Shown here one piece after another: positions 1-11,015 of a DNA stretch of 64,000 nucleotides; within the stretch, counting starts at the first letter, position 1; each line of letters opens with the position of its first letter. This stretch comes from Polytrichum commune. Taxonomy: Eukaryota; Streptophyta; Polytrichopsida; Polytrichales; Polytrichaceae. Where the stretch lies: the NCBI GenBank assembly GCA_950295325.1, contig OX485804.1, positions 13,824,001 to 13,888,000 on the forward strand, given 5' to 3'. The translations under genes were made by a program, and so were the position numbers. Below the pieces are notes generated by a model, which saw only the letters and a program-made list of their open reading frames with translations, was not told the origin of the DNA and did no database searches.

Positions 1-1025
1 AATGTGGAAGCAGGAGTGACGGAAAAATTAAAAATAAAAAAATAAAAAAATGGAAGCATAGAGTGTCCAGACCGTGCCGACACATTTGCATGATACACAA
101 AGATCAGCAACCGCTTGTGAGAGGAGCAGTTGCCAGAAATCGAACAGAGTCCAACTTCACGAAGACTTCGAGACGCTTCTCTTTGTGACAACTGCAGAGA
201 TAGCATTTGAACTAACTCGATTCTCGACAGACAGTAAAACGTGCACGGAGCAACAATTCGGAGACTGAAGGCAGGAGCTGCAGAGCAAATGAAATTTCTA
301 TTGTAGGTCCTCCGGAGTCCAGATTGCATCACAACAAGCAGTCTCCAATTCAGAACAACACACTCCTAATCTAATAACCAGGCGTTGCTGGAAAACTTCA
401 CCTACCACAAAGGTAACAGAAAAAAAACAGAGCAGAAAAACTAACAGAGTCTAAACCGCGCGCTAAGGTCGACCGAACCTCGAACAACAGTGTCAGTCAG
501 CAAAATGGAGACGAATAACGCACTCAACATCCACGTGACCAGTGTATTATGCGAGCCTGTGAACTCAAGAAGAAGAGAAGAATCTCGGCAGCGAAGATGA
601 GATGGCAACAACAAAACAGGAGGTGAGACGGCATTGAAAACCTGAGGAGGAGCGGGTAGGTTTGGCTGTTGGAGAGTGAGCGAAAGGCAATGCAAATGTG
701 TTGGATGATGCAAAGCGCGAGCTATGGCGATGAACACGAAGGCGAAGTGCTGCGGCTGCGCTGCTTCTGTTGCCTTCTCCGCTTGACTCGCATATTATAG
801 AGGCCTCGCGCCACTGGGATACGTTTTGTAGTATACGGTATCGTATATACCATTCCCAAAATACTAACGGGCAGACCGGGGCATGAGTAGAAAAAACTGG
901 GAGGGAGGCACCGCCGGGGTAGGTGGATGTGCTTAAAGTATCCCAACCTTTCACACCTATAACGGATGTACAAATCAATTGTCCACAAGTTGTACCAGCT
1001 TTTCATCCATGTCCCAAAGACCTTG
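1..1025. other. Unrecognised, moderately GC-rich left edge
   Basis: GC is higher than in most intergenic DNA here. Open frames of 90-137 codons exist on the minus strand but overlap each other in different frames and show no domain. A minus-strand acceptor-like CTTTGTGGTAG near 410 leaves open that it is a 5' exon or leader of a gene lying further left. Confidence 0.3.
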
Positions 1026-1266
1026 AAAGGGAGGGATGGAATTTTTGTATAGGAGAGAGTACCCCTCATTCATCCAACATAAAAGCGTTGAAATAGTATG
1101 CATCCCGGAGGTGTTCTTTAAGTTGATTTGACACCGGAATTAGCTTTAAAGACCCCATATTAGTCTACTCGAGATCAACTCGAGATCACTTGGGATGAAT
1201 TGGCATCAAGTTTTTATGTTGGATGGATGAGAGGTACATTTGTCAGCGATAATTCCCTCTCTCCCC
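1026..1266. mobile_element. MITE family F1, copy 1
   Basis: A non-coding element of about 240 bp with long imperfect terminal inverted repeats. Each end runs from a GAGAGAGGGAATT-like tip through GTACCTCTCAT to CATCCAACATAAAA. The internal part carries GATTTGACACCGGAATTAG and GAGATGAATTGGCA-like phrases shared with the other F1 copies. Target duplication not clear. Confidence 0.75.
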
Positions 1267-1666
1267 ACGAAAGGTTCATTTTAGGTACACCATGTAGGCA
1301 TTTCAAATAGTGTAGGCCGCACTAATTTGGACCACTTACATTTTTAGATTGATATAGACCATAGTAACCACAAATTCACATTTCATGTTTACTTACGTTT
1401 TTATATTTAAAAAAAAGGTGTGTACCATATGAGTCATTTTGTATAGTGAGAGGGCTGAAGGGAGGGCATTCCCACAGATGAGCGCCCGATCCGAAAGGCC
1501 TTTCACTAGGTTCCATGGCACGAAACGTGAGTGCAATTAATCCATGTTGTAATTACACCGGTGCAAGTGGAATGCACCACAAACATCCTTACATGAGGAG
1601 CTTATATAAAGAAGAGAATATTTGTCATTTGTCATGGTTGCACCTTCATTGATATTTGTATCATGT

Positions 1667-1934
1667 TGTTAAAGGTGGAGCATTGGATTGCTCGTAGTCA
1701 TAGAAATGTAATTCTAGAAAGAATGAGGTTGTCATAATCCTACAAGGCTGGTTTGTAGAGGAAGAAGAGTTATCCCATATTGTTTGTGAGAACCAAGTTG
1801 AAGATGAGCAATAAAGGGCAAAGCAAGGGGTGAGGATGACCATCTCAATCTAAGCATTGTTCATTCTAAGGATGCCTTTTTGTATGTGTAATATACTTGT
1901 GCAATCTAATCTCTAAACCTATTGAGTTCCAATA
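1667..1934 (+). repeat. Copia 5' LTR
   Basis: 268 bp, starts TGTTAAAGGTGGAGC and ends GAGTTCCAATA. Aligns along its whole length with 3699-3957. Confidence 0.85.
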
Positions 1935-2039
1935 AGTTATGGGCCCACTATGCAAGTGAAGTGCCTAGATATTTGATTGTTTTGGAGGTGTCCGGGGGTG
2001 CATTTGCTTGTTATAAGTGTTTCTTTGTGTTTTGCTTTT

Positions 2040-2820
2040 GCTTGAATGCTTGTTTGATGCAAAAATGTTGACTTGTGAGCCTTGAGGGTTGAGAGGCACA
2101 TTTAAGAGGTTTGGAGGTGTTTAGACTTTGAAAAGATTTGCCTTGAGTGTGGAGGAGCTTGTTTGAGAGGTTTGGAGGTGTTTAGACTTCCAAAGCACTC
2201 GACTTGAGTAATTTGATAGTTCTAGGGCATATTTGAGAGCAAGAGCTCTCATTTGTTGTGAATTAGATTTGACTTGAGCGATTTGATAGTCGAAAAGTCC
2301 ATTTGACACCACGAGAGTATTTTTATTAGTGCAAATGGACCTTATTTGAGTGGAGTGGAGTGGAGTGGAACCACAATGTTTGAAGACAAAAGGGTTCATT
2401 TGGAGTTTGAAATGATCTCACTTGATCATTTGAATATTGAAATACTGACTTGAGATATAGGCTAATCATTTGAGCTCAAGAGGAGCATACTTGAGTGTTT
2501 TGAGTGATTTGAGTGTTGGAAAACAAATTTGAGGGATAAGGCTAAGAATTTGAGGAGAAGAAGATATTGTTTGAGTGATTTGAATGTCTTAAGACTTCTC
2601 TTGAGATGTAGAGGATCCAACTTGAAGTATTTTAGAGTGTAAGGCACATTTGAGGTGAAGCATATATTGTTTTGAGTGATTTGAATGTCTTAATACTTTC
2701 CTTGAGGTGGAGAAAATTTGACTTGAAGTATTTGAGGGTGTAAAACACATTGAGGTGAAGGAGAACTTTTTTGAGTGATATGAGTATCCTAAGATTCCTT
2801 TGAGGTGAAGAAGATCCAAT
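2040..2820 (+). repeat. Degenerate tandem repeats in the copia leader
   Basis: From about 2460 a unit near 100 bp repeats about three times. Its phrases are TTTGAGTGATTTGAATGTC, CTTGAGGTGGAGAAGATC, ACTTGAAGTATTTGAG and CATTTGAGGTGAAG. Looser versions (gaggtttggaggtgtttagac, cttgagtgatttgatag) extend back to about 2040. It lies between the 5' LTR and the gag remnant and has no coding frame. Confidence 0.7.
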
Positions 2821-2893
2821 TCTTTTTTTTAAATATACAAACCCATTCTTGGAGTGGAAGATGACATATTTTGAAAGCGAAGCAGCTAAAATC

Positions 2894-3130
2894 ATGGATA
2901 AGTTCCACGAAGAGAGATTTAGCCTTTGAAAGTTCAAAATGGAGATGGTTTTGGCTTCCATGGACCTTTGGGACATTGTAGACAAATCTGAGAAAGCTCC
3001 ACCTTCCAATGCAAATTTTAAAGTATTAAAGGAGTACCAAAGGCGCGTCAAGAAAACTATGTCTGTCATCACCATCAACTTGGCAGACAACCAACTTATG
3101 TACATCAAGAGTTGCAAAAGACCAACATAA
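2894..3130 (+). pseudogene. Copia gag N-terminal remnant (UBN2/DUF4219-like)
   Basis: Reads MDKFHEERFSL, a TGA where the family has Trp, then KFKMEMVLASMDLWDIVD and EYQRRVKKTMSVITINLADNQ, ending ISYIKSC-like (MYIKSCKRPT). This is the characteristic copia gag start, where a Trp-Lys-Phe-Lys-Met block precedes LDLWDIVDG-like residues. The TGA at the Trp position and the terminal TAA make it non-functional. It is in the same frame as the integrase fragment that follows. Confidence 0.8.
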
Positions 3131-3550
3131 TGTGCAATTCAAACCGTTATTACAATAGCAAAGCATATCCTAGAAGCTCAAAAACTCGAGAAATCGCTTT
3201 GGGCAGAAACGGTGGCAAATGCAGACTATACACTAAACCAATGTTCGATGAGGGCCTTGCATTTTGTTACACCTGAAGAAACGTGGAGAGGGAGGAGGCC
3301 TTGTGTTACACACATGCGTATGTTCAGAAGCCTTGCATATACAATGGTTTTGGACGAAAAGAGGGGCAAGCTCGATGCCAAAGAAACCAAATGCGTATTT
3401 TTCGAATATTGCAAAGGTATGAAGCCGCATAGATTGTTGAAGGATTTGGCGAGGAGCAGCAATATCCCACGAGGCAGCGGTGACCGCTTGGAGAATGGTG
3501 GAAGAACCACATTTTGCCTCAACATGGTAAAAAATGTGCCAATGTGGTAA
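3131..3550 (+). pseudogene. Copia integrase fragment
   Basis: In the same frame as the gag remnant, after one TAA. Recognisable blocks are KSLWAETVANADYTLNQC, RALHFVTPEETWRGRRPCVTHMRMF and KRGKLDAKETKCVFFEYCKGMK. These match the C-terminal part of the copia integrase core, where the third catalytic Glu region and GYSxxxKAYR-like segment lie. The catalytic D residues upstream are missing. The last 40 residues (from about 3430) match nothing I recognise. Confidence 0.75.
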
Positions 3551-3698
3551 TAATTGAAGGTCCTTGGAATTGAAGTGAGGCAATTAGGCATAATATGGAG
3601 AATACTTATGGGGTAATTTCAAAAACTCACTACATAGGATTGAGAAACTAAAAAAACTCAATAGTCCTACAAATCTTTGACTACTCGCAAAGTGAGAG

Positions 3699-3957
3699 TG
3701 TTAAAGGTGAAGCATTAGATTGCTCGTAGTCATAGAAATAATACTGGAAAAAATGAGGTTGTAATAAGCCTATAAGGTTGGTCCGTAGTGAGAGAAGATT
3801 TATCCCATATTGTTTGTGAGAACGGAGTTAAAAATGAGCAATAAAAGGCAAGGCAAGGGGTGATGATGACCATCTCACTCTAAGCATTGTTCATATGTCT
3901 TTGTGTATGTGTAATATGCTTGTCCAATCTAATCTCTAGACCTATTGAGTTCCAATA
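3699..3957 (+). repeat. Copia 3' LTR
   Basis: 259 bp, starts TGTTAAAGGTGAAGC and ends GAGTTCCAATA, then the CATGT target duplication. It lacks a short segment (around ctaaggatgcct) present in the 5' LTR. Confidence 0.85.
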
Positions 3958-3989
3958 CATGTTAAACCATGCAACACTATTAAACCTGA

Positions 3990-4140
3990 CAAGAGAGGAT
4001 CGTTGCCTACAAGTGTACCTCTCATTTATCTAACATAAAAACCATGAAACACTATAAAAGTTACTTCTAAAAGTTGATGTGATATTGGAATTAGGGTCAA
4101 AGGCCCGGTATTGGTCTAGCAAGACACAAATAAAATGAAC
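3990..4140. mobile_element. MITE F1, partial copy 2 (one end)
   Basis: Holds one end only: GTGTACCTCTCATTTATC, ACATAAAA and the internal GATATTGGAATTAGGGTC phrase. The other terminal repeat is missing. It begins about 30 bp after the copia 3' LTR. Confidence 0.6.
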
Positions 4141-5350
4141 TAACCCCAAATTTATAAAGGGCAACTTTCAAACATGGAGGCATGCATGGTAGTCTCATAT
4201 GCAACATCCACCACAACTTCTACAAACTTACTTGGAGATTTAGCCCTTTCTTTCCCAAGTGTGCATGCCAATGAACTTGTACGTTTAGACCACCCTTCAC
4301 ATTGAGATCATTTACAACCCCACTACTAATGAAGTGTTTTTTTTTTGGATCAAGCACTTCTATGTGAATGCCAACTCCACTATGAGTTTGGAAAGGAGAA
4401 GCTCTACATGGAATCATAATCCTCTTATTGAGTAATGCTATTTTTCATATTGAACACAAAAGCCATCTCATGGGAGGAATTCTTGTCTTTCCACACAAAC
4501 CCCTGAACAAAGTATTTTTATTTTGTTACTATTCATACATTCAGGTTGACACTTTGAAATTCGGGTGGAGTCATACTCCAAGCCTACTCATAGGAATCAT
4601 CTCGACACTATTCACGCGAAACATTATTCATCCGGGCATTATTCACTAAAATTACTATGTATAACAAAACCATTCACTGACAATACTGGCACTATTCACA
4701 CTATTCATACTAACCCTATTCACTATCATAGCAGCATCAATCTCTTTCTATTCTCTAATTTTTTCCCATGAAGGTGAGATAGGGGAGGCTCATGTCATAC
4801 ACTAAATATGGAATGGAATACCACCACACAACTGAATAATGTTATGTGGATGGTTTGAAAAGCATATACATGGGGTTCGGTCACATGAGAGGTGAGATAA
4901 CACTTTCTTTGGAGCTAAAGTGGTGTTCATCCAACTTCTCGAAGTGAAACTTGTAGATGACATATAATGAATCCTTTTCAACATGAACGTTTTCATGCTT
5001 GAATGTGTATCTATGTGTGAGAGACTATTATAGGTCATTCATTGTCCACATTAATCGTACCCACTTTAGATCCACCTCTTGAAGTACGCCCAAATCACCA
5101 ACCAATGACATTCATACATGATGGCGTGCAAGTGATGAACGTCGTAGATTTTTGTTGCATGATGAAGACTATGATGGATTGTGACCCTCTATGTCTTTAT
5201 TTGTTTGATACGACCATTGAGTTACATTCTATGGATGGAAAAAAGGTTCAATGGTACAACCCTAGATTAGCTAGGCCAAAGTTTGGCCAACCAATAAGAG
5301 TATTTAAGAACTCATCATACTCAGGCCGGTCCGTAGTATGAATTTGCCGT
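4141..5350. other. Unrecognised AT-rich DNA
   Basis: Holds repeated ACTATTCAC / ATTATTCA words (4600-4735), of which the reverse (GTGAATAGTG) appears at 45.2 kb. A 99-codon frame at 5042-5341 has no ATG start and no recognisable domain. Confidence 0.4.
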
Positions 5351-5915
5351 CCATGGACGGGAAGAACTGACCGCTACACTAAAAAGGATAGTTGGTATTT
5401 GATTGTTTTTAATGTTGTTATCATCTTACCTTGTTCAACACTAATTTTTAATTTCTTGATAATTAGTGTTAGACATAAATGTGCCGCTACCTTCCCTACT
5501 GCCACCACCCTTCCTATGAAGTGTGGATTTCATTGGACTTTCGTATCTTTACTAACACTACATTCAAACATGTAACTTCCACATATTACCATAGTTGATA
5601 TTTAGTGTTTGGGTTTACATTTAATGTTACTTACTTTCATAAGGTTGTTGACATTTAGTGTACGCGTTTGTATTTAATGTGTCAAACACTAAATATATAT
5701 ATAGTTTAGTGTAGTGATAGATGAACCTTTTGAGTTTAAAAAATAACCAGTTGAAGTTCAAGACTTTAGGAAAATTTCCGATCGTTTTAGATGAATCTAA
5801 TGGAATATGCCTTGAATCAATAAAGAAACACTTGGAAGATGTCAACATGCAACTGGTTAAACTTGGAGGCACTAGGATCCTGACCGATTATACCCAAAAA
5901 TGTCCTTGGACATTG
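5351..5915. mobile_element. F6 element copy 1, split by F3
   Basis: Left tip CCATGGACGGGAAGAACTG (family CAATGAACGGGGAGAAC). After the F3 insert it continues GATGAACCTTTTGAG, AACCAGTTGAAGTTCAAGAC, TCCGATCGTTTTAGATG and CACTAGGATCCTGACCGATT, ending near GGACATTG. It shares these blocks with five other copies. The open frame across 5721-5957 is part of the repeat, not a gene. Confidence 0.7.
5374..5714. mobile_element. MITE F3 (CTACACTAAA ends), nested in F6
   Basis: 341 bp, begins CTACACTAAAAAGG and ends ATAGTTTAGTGTAG. The interior repeats the motif CACTAAAT / ATTTAGTG many times in both orientations, plus ATTACCATAGTTGATATTTAG and TTACTTTCATAAGG shared with the 28.4-kb copy in reverse. It splits an F6 element: F6 left end at 5351-5373, F6 remainder from 5715. 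Confidence 0.75.
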
Positions 5916-6736
5916 ATTGCCGTTCACCTACAAAACGATAATTTAGCTCTAACATGAAACATCAGTGTGGTTTCTTAACACCAACCGAGGGGGTAAGAGT
6001 AAGAACATGCCCCCTATAGGTTGGTTTGTATATTCACCCCAATTTAAGCTCACTAGGTTAATCCAAGGTCTCATACCCGATTTAGGGGTATATTTAACTA
6101 TTAATACAAATATTATTATAAAGAACATTTTCATCATCCCCCTCCCCAGGTCCCCCCCCTTTAGTAGGTTTTGTGAACATTCATCCCGAGAACATGATTT
6201 CAATTCACGACAACTAGGCCTACCACGGGGTTGTGGGGTGAAAACTTGACTCTCCCAAGTTTGTTGTTAATTTTGGTCCATTTCAATTGGGTCTCCTTGG
6301 ACCCCAATTTAAGAGTTAGTTTGACTTGAAGTAGAAAGAGGTGTACTATACAATGGTAGTGTGTGTCTTCACCCTTCCCCATGGTTAGTGTCACGAAATC
6401 TTACCCATCTATCACTCTAATTGAAAGCAACACCTATTTATGGAGTTACTAAAAATATATACTCGTGAATAGATATAGGACACACGCTTCATGGCATGTA
6501 CGTAAACTTATTTATCGTGGATGAAGGAGTCATAGCAAAAATGAGATTCCTTATAGGTTGAGGATCAATTCAATCCAATTGGACCAAATAAATAAAGTAG
6601 GAGTCTTTGATTGACACGTGGGAGAGGGGGAGGGTGGGGGGAAAGTCCATGTTATAAAATGGTTTGTTGCATTTTCCACCTTCCCAGTGGATTACGAGTT
6701 TACTTAGACACCATGAAGCTTGAGCCTATCAATATA
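5916..6736. other. No recognised feature
   Basis: AT-rich sequence with only short chance frames; nothing matched another part of the window. Confidence 0.4.
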
Positions 6737-7261
6737 CACCGTTTATGGTATTTTAGTGTCACGTAATACTCTCTGCAAAGGGCCTTCATAGAGATCTTGG
6801 AGTGTCACGCCTGCTAATTATCAATATGATACCATTCATCAACATAAACTAGAACAAATGTTTACATCATGACATTCTGCATAGCTCATTGGGATACTTG
6901 AGATGATAGTTTTGCGTTCTAGTTTTGCAACGGGAAAGATATTATTCAACATACTAATGGCAAGTGTCATGTGTTCACATTTTAGTATGCAATGGGAAGG
7001 TATTAGTGAACGAGTATACTCATGCCAACTGTCATTTTGTATACACTTTTAGTGTAGACCATTGCGTAACATAAGCACACACCTCAGAACACTACTAAAC
7101 ATACTCGTGCCAAGATACTACTAGACGCACTTGAACGCCAAGTGTCACGAGGTGTCACTAACGATGAAGTTGTGGGTCATTAGTGTAACCTAACATACAC
7201 CTCAAAATTAGGGTAAGTGACCCTATGACGCACGTGGCACTAATAAGTACCATAAACGGTG
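6737..7261. mobile_element. MITE F5 (TA target), copy 1
   Basis: 525 bp, starts CACCGTTTATGGTATTTTAG and ends AGTACCATAAACGGTG. TA precedes the left end. Internal motifs GTGTCAC and CAAGTGTCA recur. Ends and TA target are consistent with a Tc1/mariner (Stowaway-like) MITE. Confidence 0.7.
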
Positions 7262-7657
7262 TTGGGTACTTGTGACAAAGTCAAATCTACCAATATGATG
7301 ATATTTTTATATTTATTTCTTTTAACTTGGAGGTCATGTCCTTGAAACCCCCAATTTATATCTACGTGAGTCGTGCCCACCCCTTAGGGTACGACTCAAA
7401 ATAAGTAGCCGGACATTTTCAGTGTACCCACAACTAACACTAATGTAAATTGTGGGATCTGAGACTTGGAGTAACTTTCATGTGGAGACTGTGAGAAGAA
7501 GTGCCGATTCTAAGTTAAATCTGGCTCAATTCACAACATTCTGCCAAGACCCAAAAAAACTGAAGGCCAAACGGTTTTGAAGGTGTTGAATATATAGGAG
7601 CATATGTAAATAACATTGTGAGACCGTTAGTGCAAATTGAACGAGTTCTCATATTTG

Positions 7658-8165
7658 GGGTCACTTCACACACGAACCAAGAGCCGTGACCATGAAATTG
7701 TGAGAGCCCAAAAGAAAGTGTCCAAAGGCCGTCGTCCCAACACACCTCCAACATCATGTAGTGTGGTCACGGACCCTCAAGTGTAGTGTGAAGTCATATG
7801 TGACCGGGCCCTCAACCAAATACTATTTCAATGAATTTCTATTCATGCGGGTCCTCACACACGATAAAATAGCATAAACCAACTGTTGTGAACGTTCGGA
7901 GTGCCATGGTCTCCCGGTTTTGTGTTAGGCCTACCTCCAAGAGGTGGTTTTTGAAAATGATCCAAGTGACCATGAAACATGGTCCATTGGATGCCATGTA
8001 GGAAGGAATCCATGTAGACTTTACATCCATCTTGCATTCACATACTCCGTTGGTCACTCAAATGTAGTGTGAAGCAAACTTGGACCGGCTCCGCCTTTTC
8101 CACCAATGAGAATGCTTGAAGTGTAATGGTCACAGGCTCTCAATCTCGTGTGTGTGAAGTGGCCC
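7658..8165. mobile_element. Harbinger-like MITE F4, copy 1
   Basis: 508 bp with ends GGGTCACTTCACACACGAAC and CGTGTGTGTGAAGTGGCCC. The flanks are TTG and TTA, close to the TTA duplication of the PIF/Harbinger group. Inner terminal phrases GAGCCGTGACCAT and TAATGGTCACAGGCTCTCA are also inverse. It has no transposase; the short frames within it are not family-like. Confidence 0.8.
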
Positions 8166-8202
8166 TTATTCACCTCTACTTCCAATAGTGGACCTCCTCT
8201 AG

Positions 8203-8427
8203 TGTTGGGGGAGTTTCTTGGTTGATATCGGTTGATATCCTAGTGTTTCCAAGTCCAACCAGTTACATGGTGTCATCTTTCGGGTTTTCTTTATTGAATT
8301 GGGGTATATTCTATAAACTCCTCTAAAACGATTGGTACTTTTCCTAAGGTCTTGAACTTCAACCAGTTATTTTTTCAAACTCCATTGGTTCATTTGTAAC
8401 TAACAATCAATTCTCCCTGTTCATTGA
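8203..8427. mobile_element. F6 element, reverse copy 2
   Basis: Reads as the reverse of the family: GTGTTGGGGGAG, then CTAGTGTTTCCAAGTCCAAC, CTAAAACGATTGGTAC, CTTGAACTTCAACCAGTTAT, and TTCTCCCTGTTCATTG. Confidence 0.7.
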
Positions 8428-9124
8428 CCCCCTCTAACAATAACCCAATCATTTAGAGAAAGAAAACGCTATAGAGGTGTCATCTGATGAAAACATATCC
8501 ACCAAATCTACCTTCTATCCCTCCCTCTCTCCCATCCTTCTCTACCCATGTCTCCCTTCCTTTGTATCTTATGCATTCCTTGGGCCTTCCCTTGTGCTCT
8601 CATGTACTTATGGTTCTCATCATATGGTTCAGCTAATGACAAGATCAAGGAGAATAGAAGACGTGCAACTATTAATTAACATAAGAAATGTAACTAAATT
8701 GATGGCCTTGATTGTCCAGTGCATGTTTCAATACAGTGTCAACGGTCATGATTGTTCAAGAAATGCACACTTGACCTGATTTTCCTACCCTTGTTTCCTA
8801 GCTTCTAGATCCCTCGTTGCCTCCTACTCTTATTGGTTGTTGCTATTTTGGTTTTTGAATATTTGTGGGGGTCCCCACACTAATGACCCCAAACGGAACA
8901 AAGCCCACAACAACATGTGAGTAACTCCAGGAGCAGTGAACTGATGACACACTCTTCCACTTCATGATTCTATTGGTTGCCTCACCCATAACCAAACTAT
9001 TGTCAGTTACGAATTATGAAACTCACATCAAACTACGTGTTTACCATAAGGAATGAATAAAAATCGCCGACCCAAAGAATATGACACGAACTTAAGTATA
9101 AATAATAATGCATCGAGAAACATA
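8428..9124. other. No recognised feature
   Basis: A 100-codon frame at 8477-8779 is hydrophobic at its start but shows no domain and no splice-supported extension. Confidence 0.4.
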
Positions 9125-9365
9125 TGACACTTGACATTAGTATACTCAATAATACCCTCCTCGATCATACTTAAACGTAACACTATCATCTCAAGCACTC
9201 CAATGTGTTACACTAAATATCATATCGTATGCACTTCATGAAGTTCCTCATGTTGAAAATTAGTGTCATGTTAATAATTAGTTGTAGTGACACTTCTAGT
9301 CTCCTAGACACCTAGTTTAGACCTTTCACTAATAGTGTACGTGACACTTTATACCATAAACGGCG
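9125..9365. mobile_element. MITE F5, right-hand part of copy 2
   Basis: Ends GACACTTTATACCATAAACG GCG, then TA. Internal sequence (ACTTGACATTAG, TATCATCTCAAGCACTCCAA, GTGTTACACTAAATATCAT) matches 32.63-32.9 kb. The left end was not found. Confidence 0.55.
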
Positions 9366-9461
9366 TAACGAAAGCTCAATAATGTTATTGTGGTTCCCTA
9401 GGATTCTTGGCCTGATCGTCACTTAGCAAGCAAACAACACAAATGAATCCACAAATGGAAT

Positions 9462-9868
9462 CAATGAACAAGGAGAACCGGCCACTAGTCCCAAACGAAC
9501 CAGTTGGGTTTGAAAAATAATCGATTAAAGTTCAAGGCTCTAGGGAAAATGGTCCGAGATGACCCTAAACCACCGGATAATAGTGGAGAGGTACCCAAAC
9601 CAAACAGAGTGGCTGGCGGTTCGATTCCCAACCGTGAAATCGTCTCTCTACTTGACGGAAAACTAACCAGGTGGTGAAAAAATACCTCCTATGTTCCCCC
9701 AAAAAGGGGGAGACGCACCAGGCTAATTACCAATCGTCTTAGAGGAATATATCCATATACCTCAAATTAATAAAGGGAAAAACCCTAAAGATCACAACAC
9801 GTAACCGGTTGGGCTTTGGAAACACTCGGGTGTTGACCGGTGATGCCCGAAACTCTCCCCCGACATTG
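9462..9868. mobile_element. F6 element copy 3, carrying a SINE
   Basis: Starts CAATGAACAAGGAGAACCGG, ends ACTCTCCCCCGACATTG. It is interrupted between about 9550 and 9726 by a SINE-1 copy. Ends are imperfectly inverse (CAATGnnCnnGGAGA). Confidence 0.7.
9550..9726 (+). mobile_element. SINE-1, subfamily B, inside F6
   Basis: Head identical in plan to subfamily A: GTCCGAGATGACCC, A-box-like TAGTGGAGAGG, B box GGTTCGATTCC and CTCTCTACTTGACGG. After that it diverges: ACTAACCAGGTGGTGAAAAA and CCTCCTATGTTCCCCC. It splits an F6 element. Confidence 0.75.
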
Positions 9869-10600
9869 AATGGCCGGGTTCCAAATGCCTGCCCGGAATG
9901 ATGGAGGGGCTTTGAAGGGCAAAAGGGTGGGTTTACTTATTACTCCCCCCTCTCAGCCTGCCCGGCGCAAAGAAAAAAGTGGACCCTGTTTCACATACGC
10001 GTATTCATACGATGGTACATACGTGGCCATAATGGACCTGGACTGTAAGCGCTGGCGGCTAGGGCCATGCCCTGCCTGGATAGGGCCTGAAGCAGCCACG
10101 TGGACCCTAGGCACGTGCATGACGCGCGCCTTCCGCCAATAGGAGACGAGTACGAGAAGATAAGGCGTGTGGAAACCACACGCTGCGCGGGCCCGGGATC
10201 GTACCCGCGTTTGGCGTCTTCTCGCTTTTGCCTTTCCTCTTTATGCCCCCCCCCCCCCAAACAGTCCCACTTGGTATCATTGGTGGGCAGGTAGGGGGGG
10301 TGGGGGAGAAGTTTTCTGTATCTGCCCGAGAGCCTCCCACACCTATGTTCGGGGAGAACCGACGGCTAGTTCATTATCAGCCAATGGATTTCCCCTCATG
10401 GCCGGTCCAAATTTCCAACCATCGGATGGCAATCCGACTGTAATTTCAAGCCTCCGGCAATTAGCTGATGAACCAGAAAATGTCCCGGAAATGTAGCTGA
10501 TTCTTCTTGTGAGTTATTGGATTTCAGCCGGAAGCATCCAGAGCGCTATTTGTCTGGGGCATCTGATGATGCACTTGAGGAAGTACCCTAAACCTTAAAC
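9869..10600. other. GC-rich island, possible retroelement fragment
   Basis: Clearly richer in G+C than its flanks, with a run of 14 C near 10245. TGGTATCA (10272-10279) equals the start of the usual initiator-tRNA-Met primer site and is followed by TTGGTGGGCAG. It could be the end of an LTR plus primer site, but no matching LTR is in the window. Short frames run on both strands with no known domain. Confidence 0.3.
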
Positions 10601-11015
10601 TTTTTGAATTATGCAACCTTTCCATGAACAAATCCAATTGCTTCTATGAAGAATCGGGGGACCCTTGGCCTTCAAGCGGTGAAGGCATTGCTAGGTTCAA
10701 TTCCTGCCAAGGATATTAACTCTTCAAATTTAAAGTTTTGAACATGCCTATCTTTTCACTTATTCAAGATTTTGTACTAAGAAATGATTTCTAATAACTT
10801 TTCATACGTTTTTAAAACAATTAATGCCGATTTAAATTCCATTTAATCGGATATTGGCCAATGAAAATATGAAAATATAGGCAATTGGGCGATTGATTTT
10901 ACAAAAGACCGGCTCTTGCCGATGTAAATTGGGAAAAATCCGACCCTTCCTAGCAACTACCGGCAATTAGCCACTAAGGCTTCAAAAACTTCCCGAACTC
11001 TATCCCACACTCCTT
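10601..11015. repeat. Repeat shared with the 31.0-31.4 kb hAT-like region
   Basis: Contains GCTAGGTTCAATTCCTGCCA, AAGGATATTAACT, then CCGGCAATTAGCCACTAAGG and AAAACTTCCCGAACTC. The same series occurs in order at 31.0-31.4 kb. Probably the end of a non-autonomous relative. Confidence 0.45.

Larger units (their letters stand above)
1667..3957 (+). mobile_element. Internally deleted Ty1/copia LTR retrotransposon
   Basis: LTRs at 1667-1934 and 3699-3957 begin TGTTAAAGGTG and end TTCCAATA. A perfect 5-bp duplication CATGT flanks it (1662-1666 and 3958-3962). A purine tract (GCAAAGTGAGAG) directly precedes the 3' LTR, the classic position and form of a copia polypurine tract. The interior of about 1.76 kb holds a tandem-repeat leader, a gag N-terminal remnant and an integrase fragment; protease, reverse transcriptase and RNase H are absent. 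The LTRs differ at many sites and by small indels, so the insertion is old. I do not see a normal TGGTATCAGAG primer site after the 5' LTR. Confidence 0.85.

Noticed and set aside
441-978. Minus-strand frames of 98 and 137 codons near the left edge
   Set aside because: Overlap in different frames, no domain; could be leader sequence but cannot be supported as coding.
5042-5341. 99-codon frame as a gene
   Set aside because: No ATG start, no recognisable domain, set in repeat-rich DNA.
5721-5957. 78-codon frame as a gene
   Set aside because: Lies within the F6 repeat; other copies have stops and indels in the same stretch.
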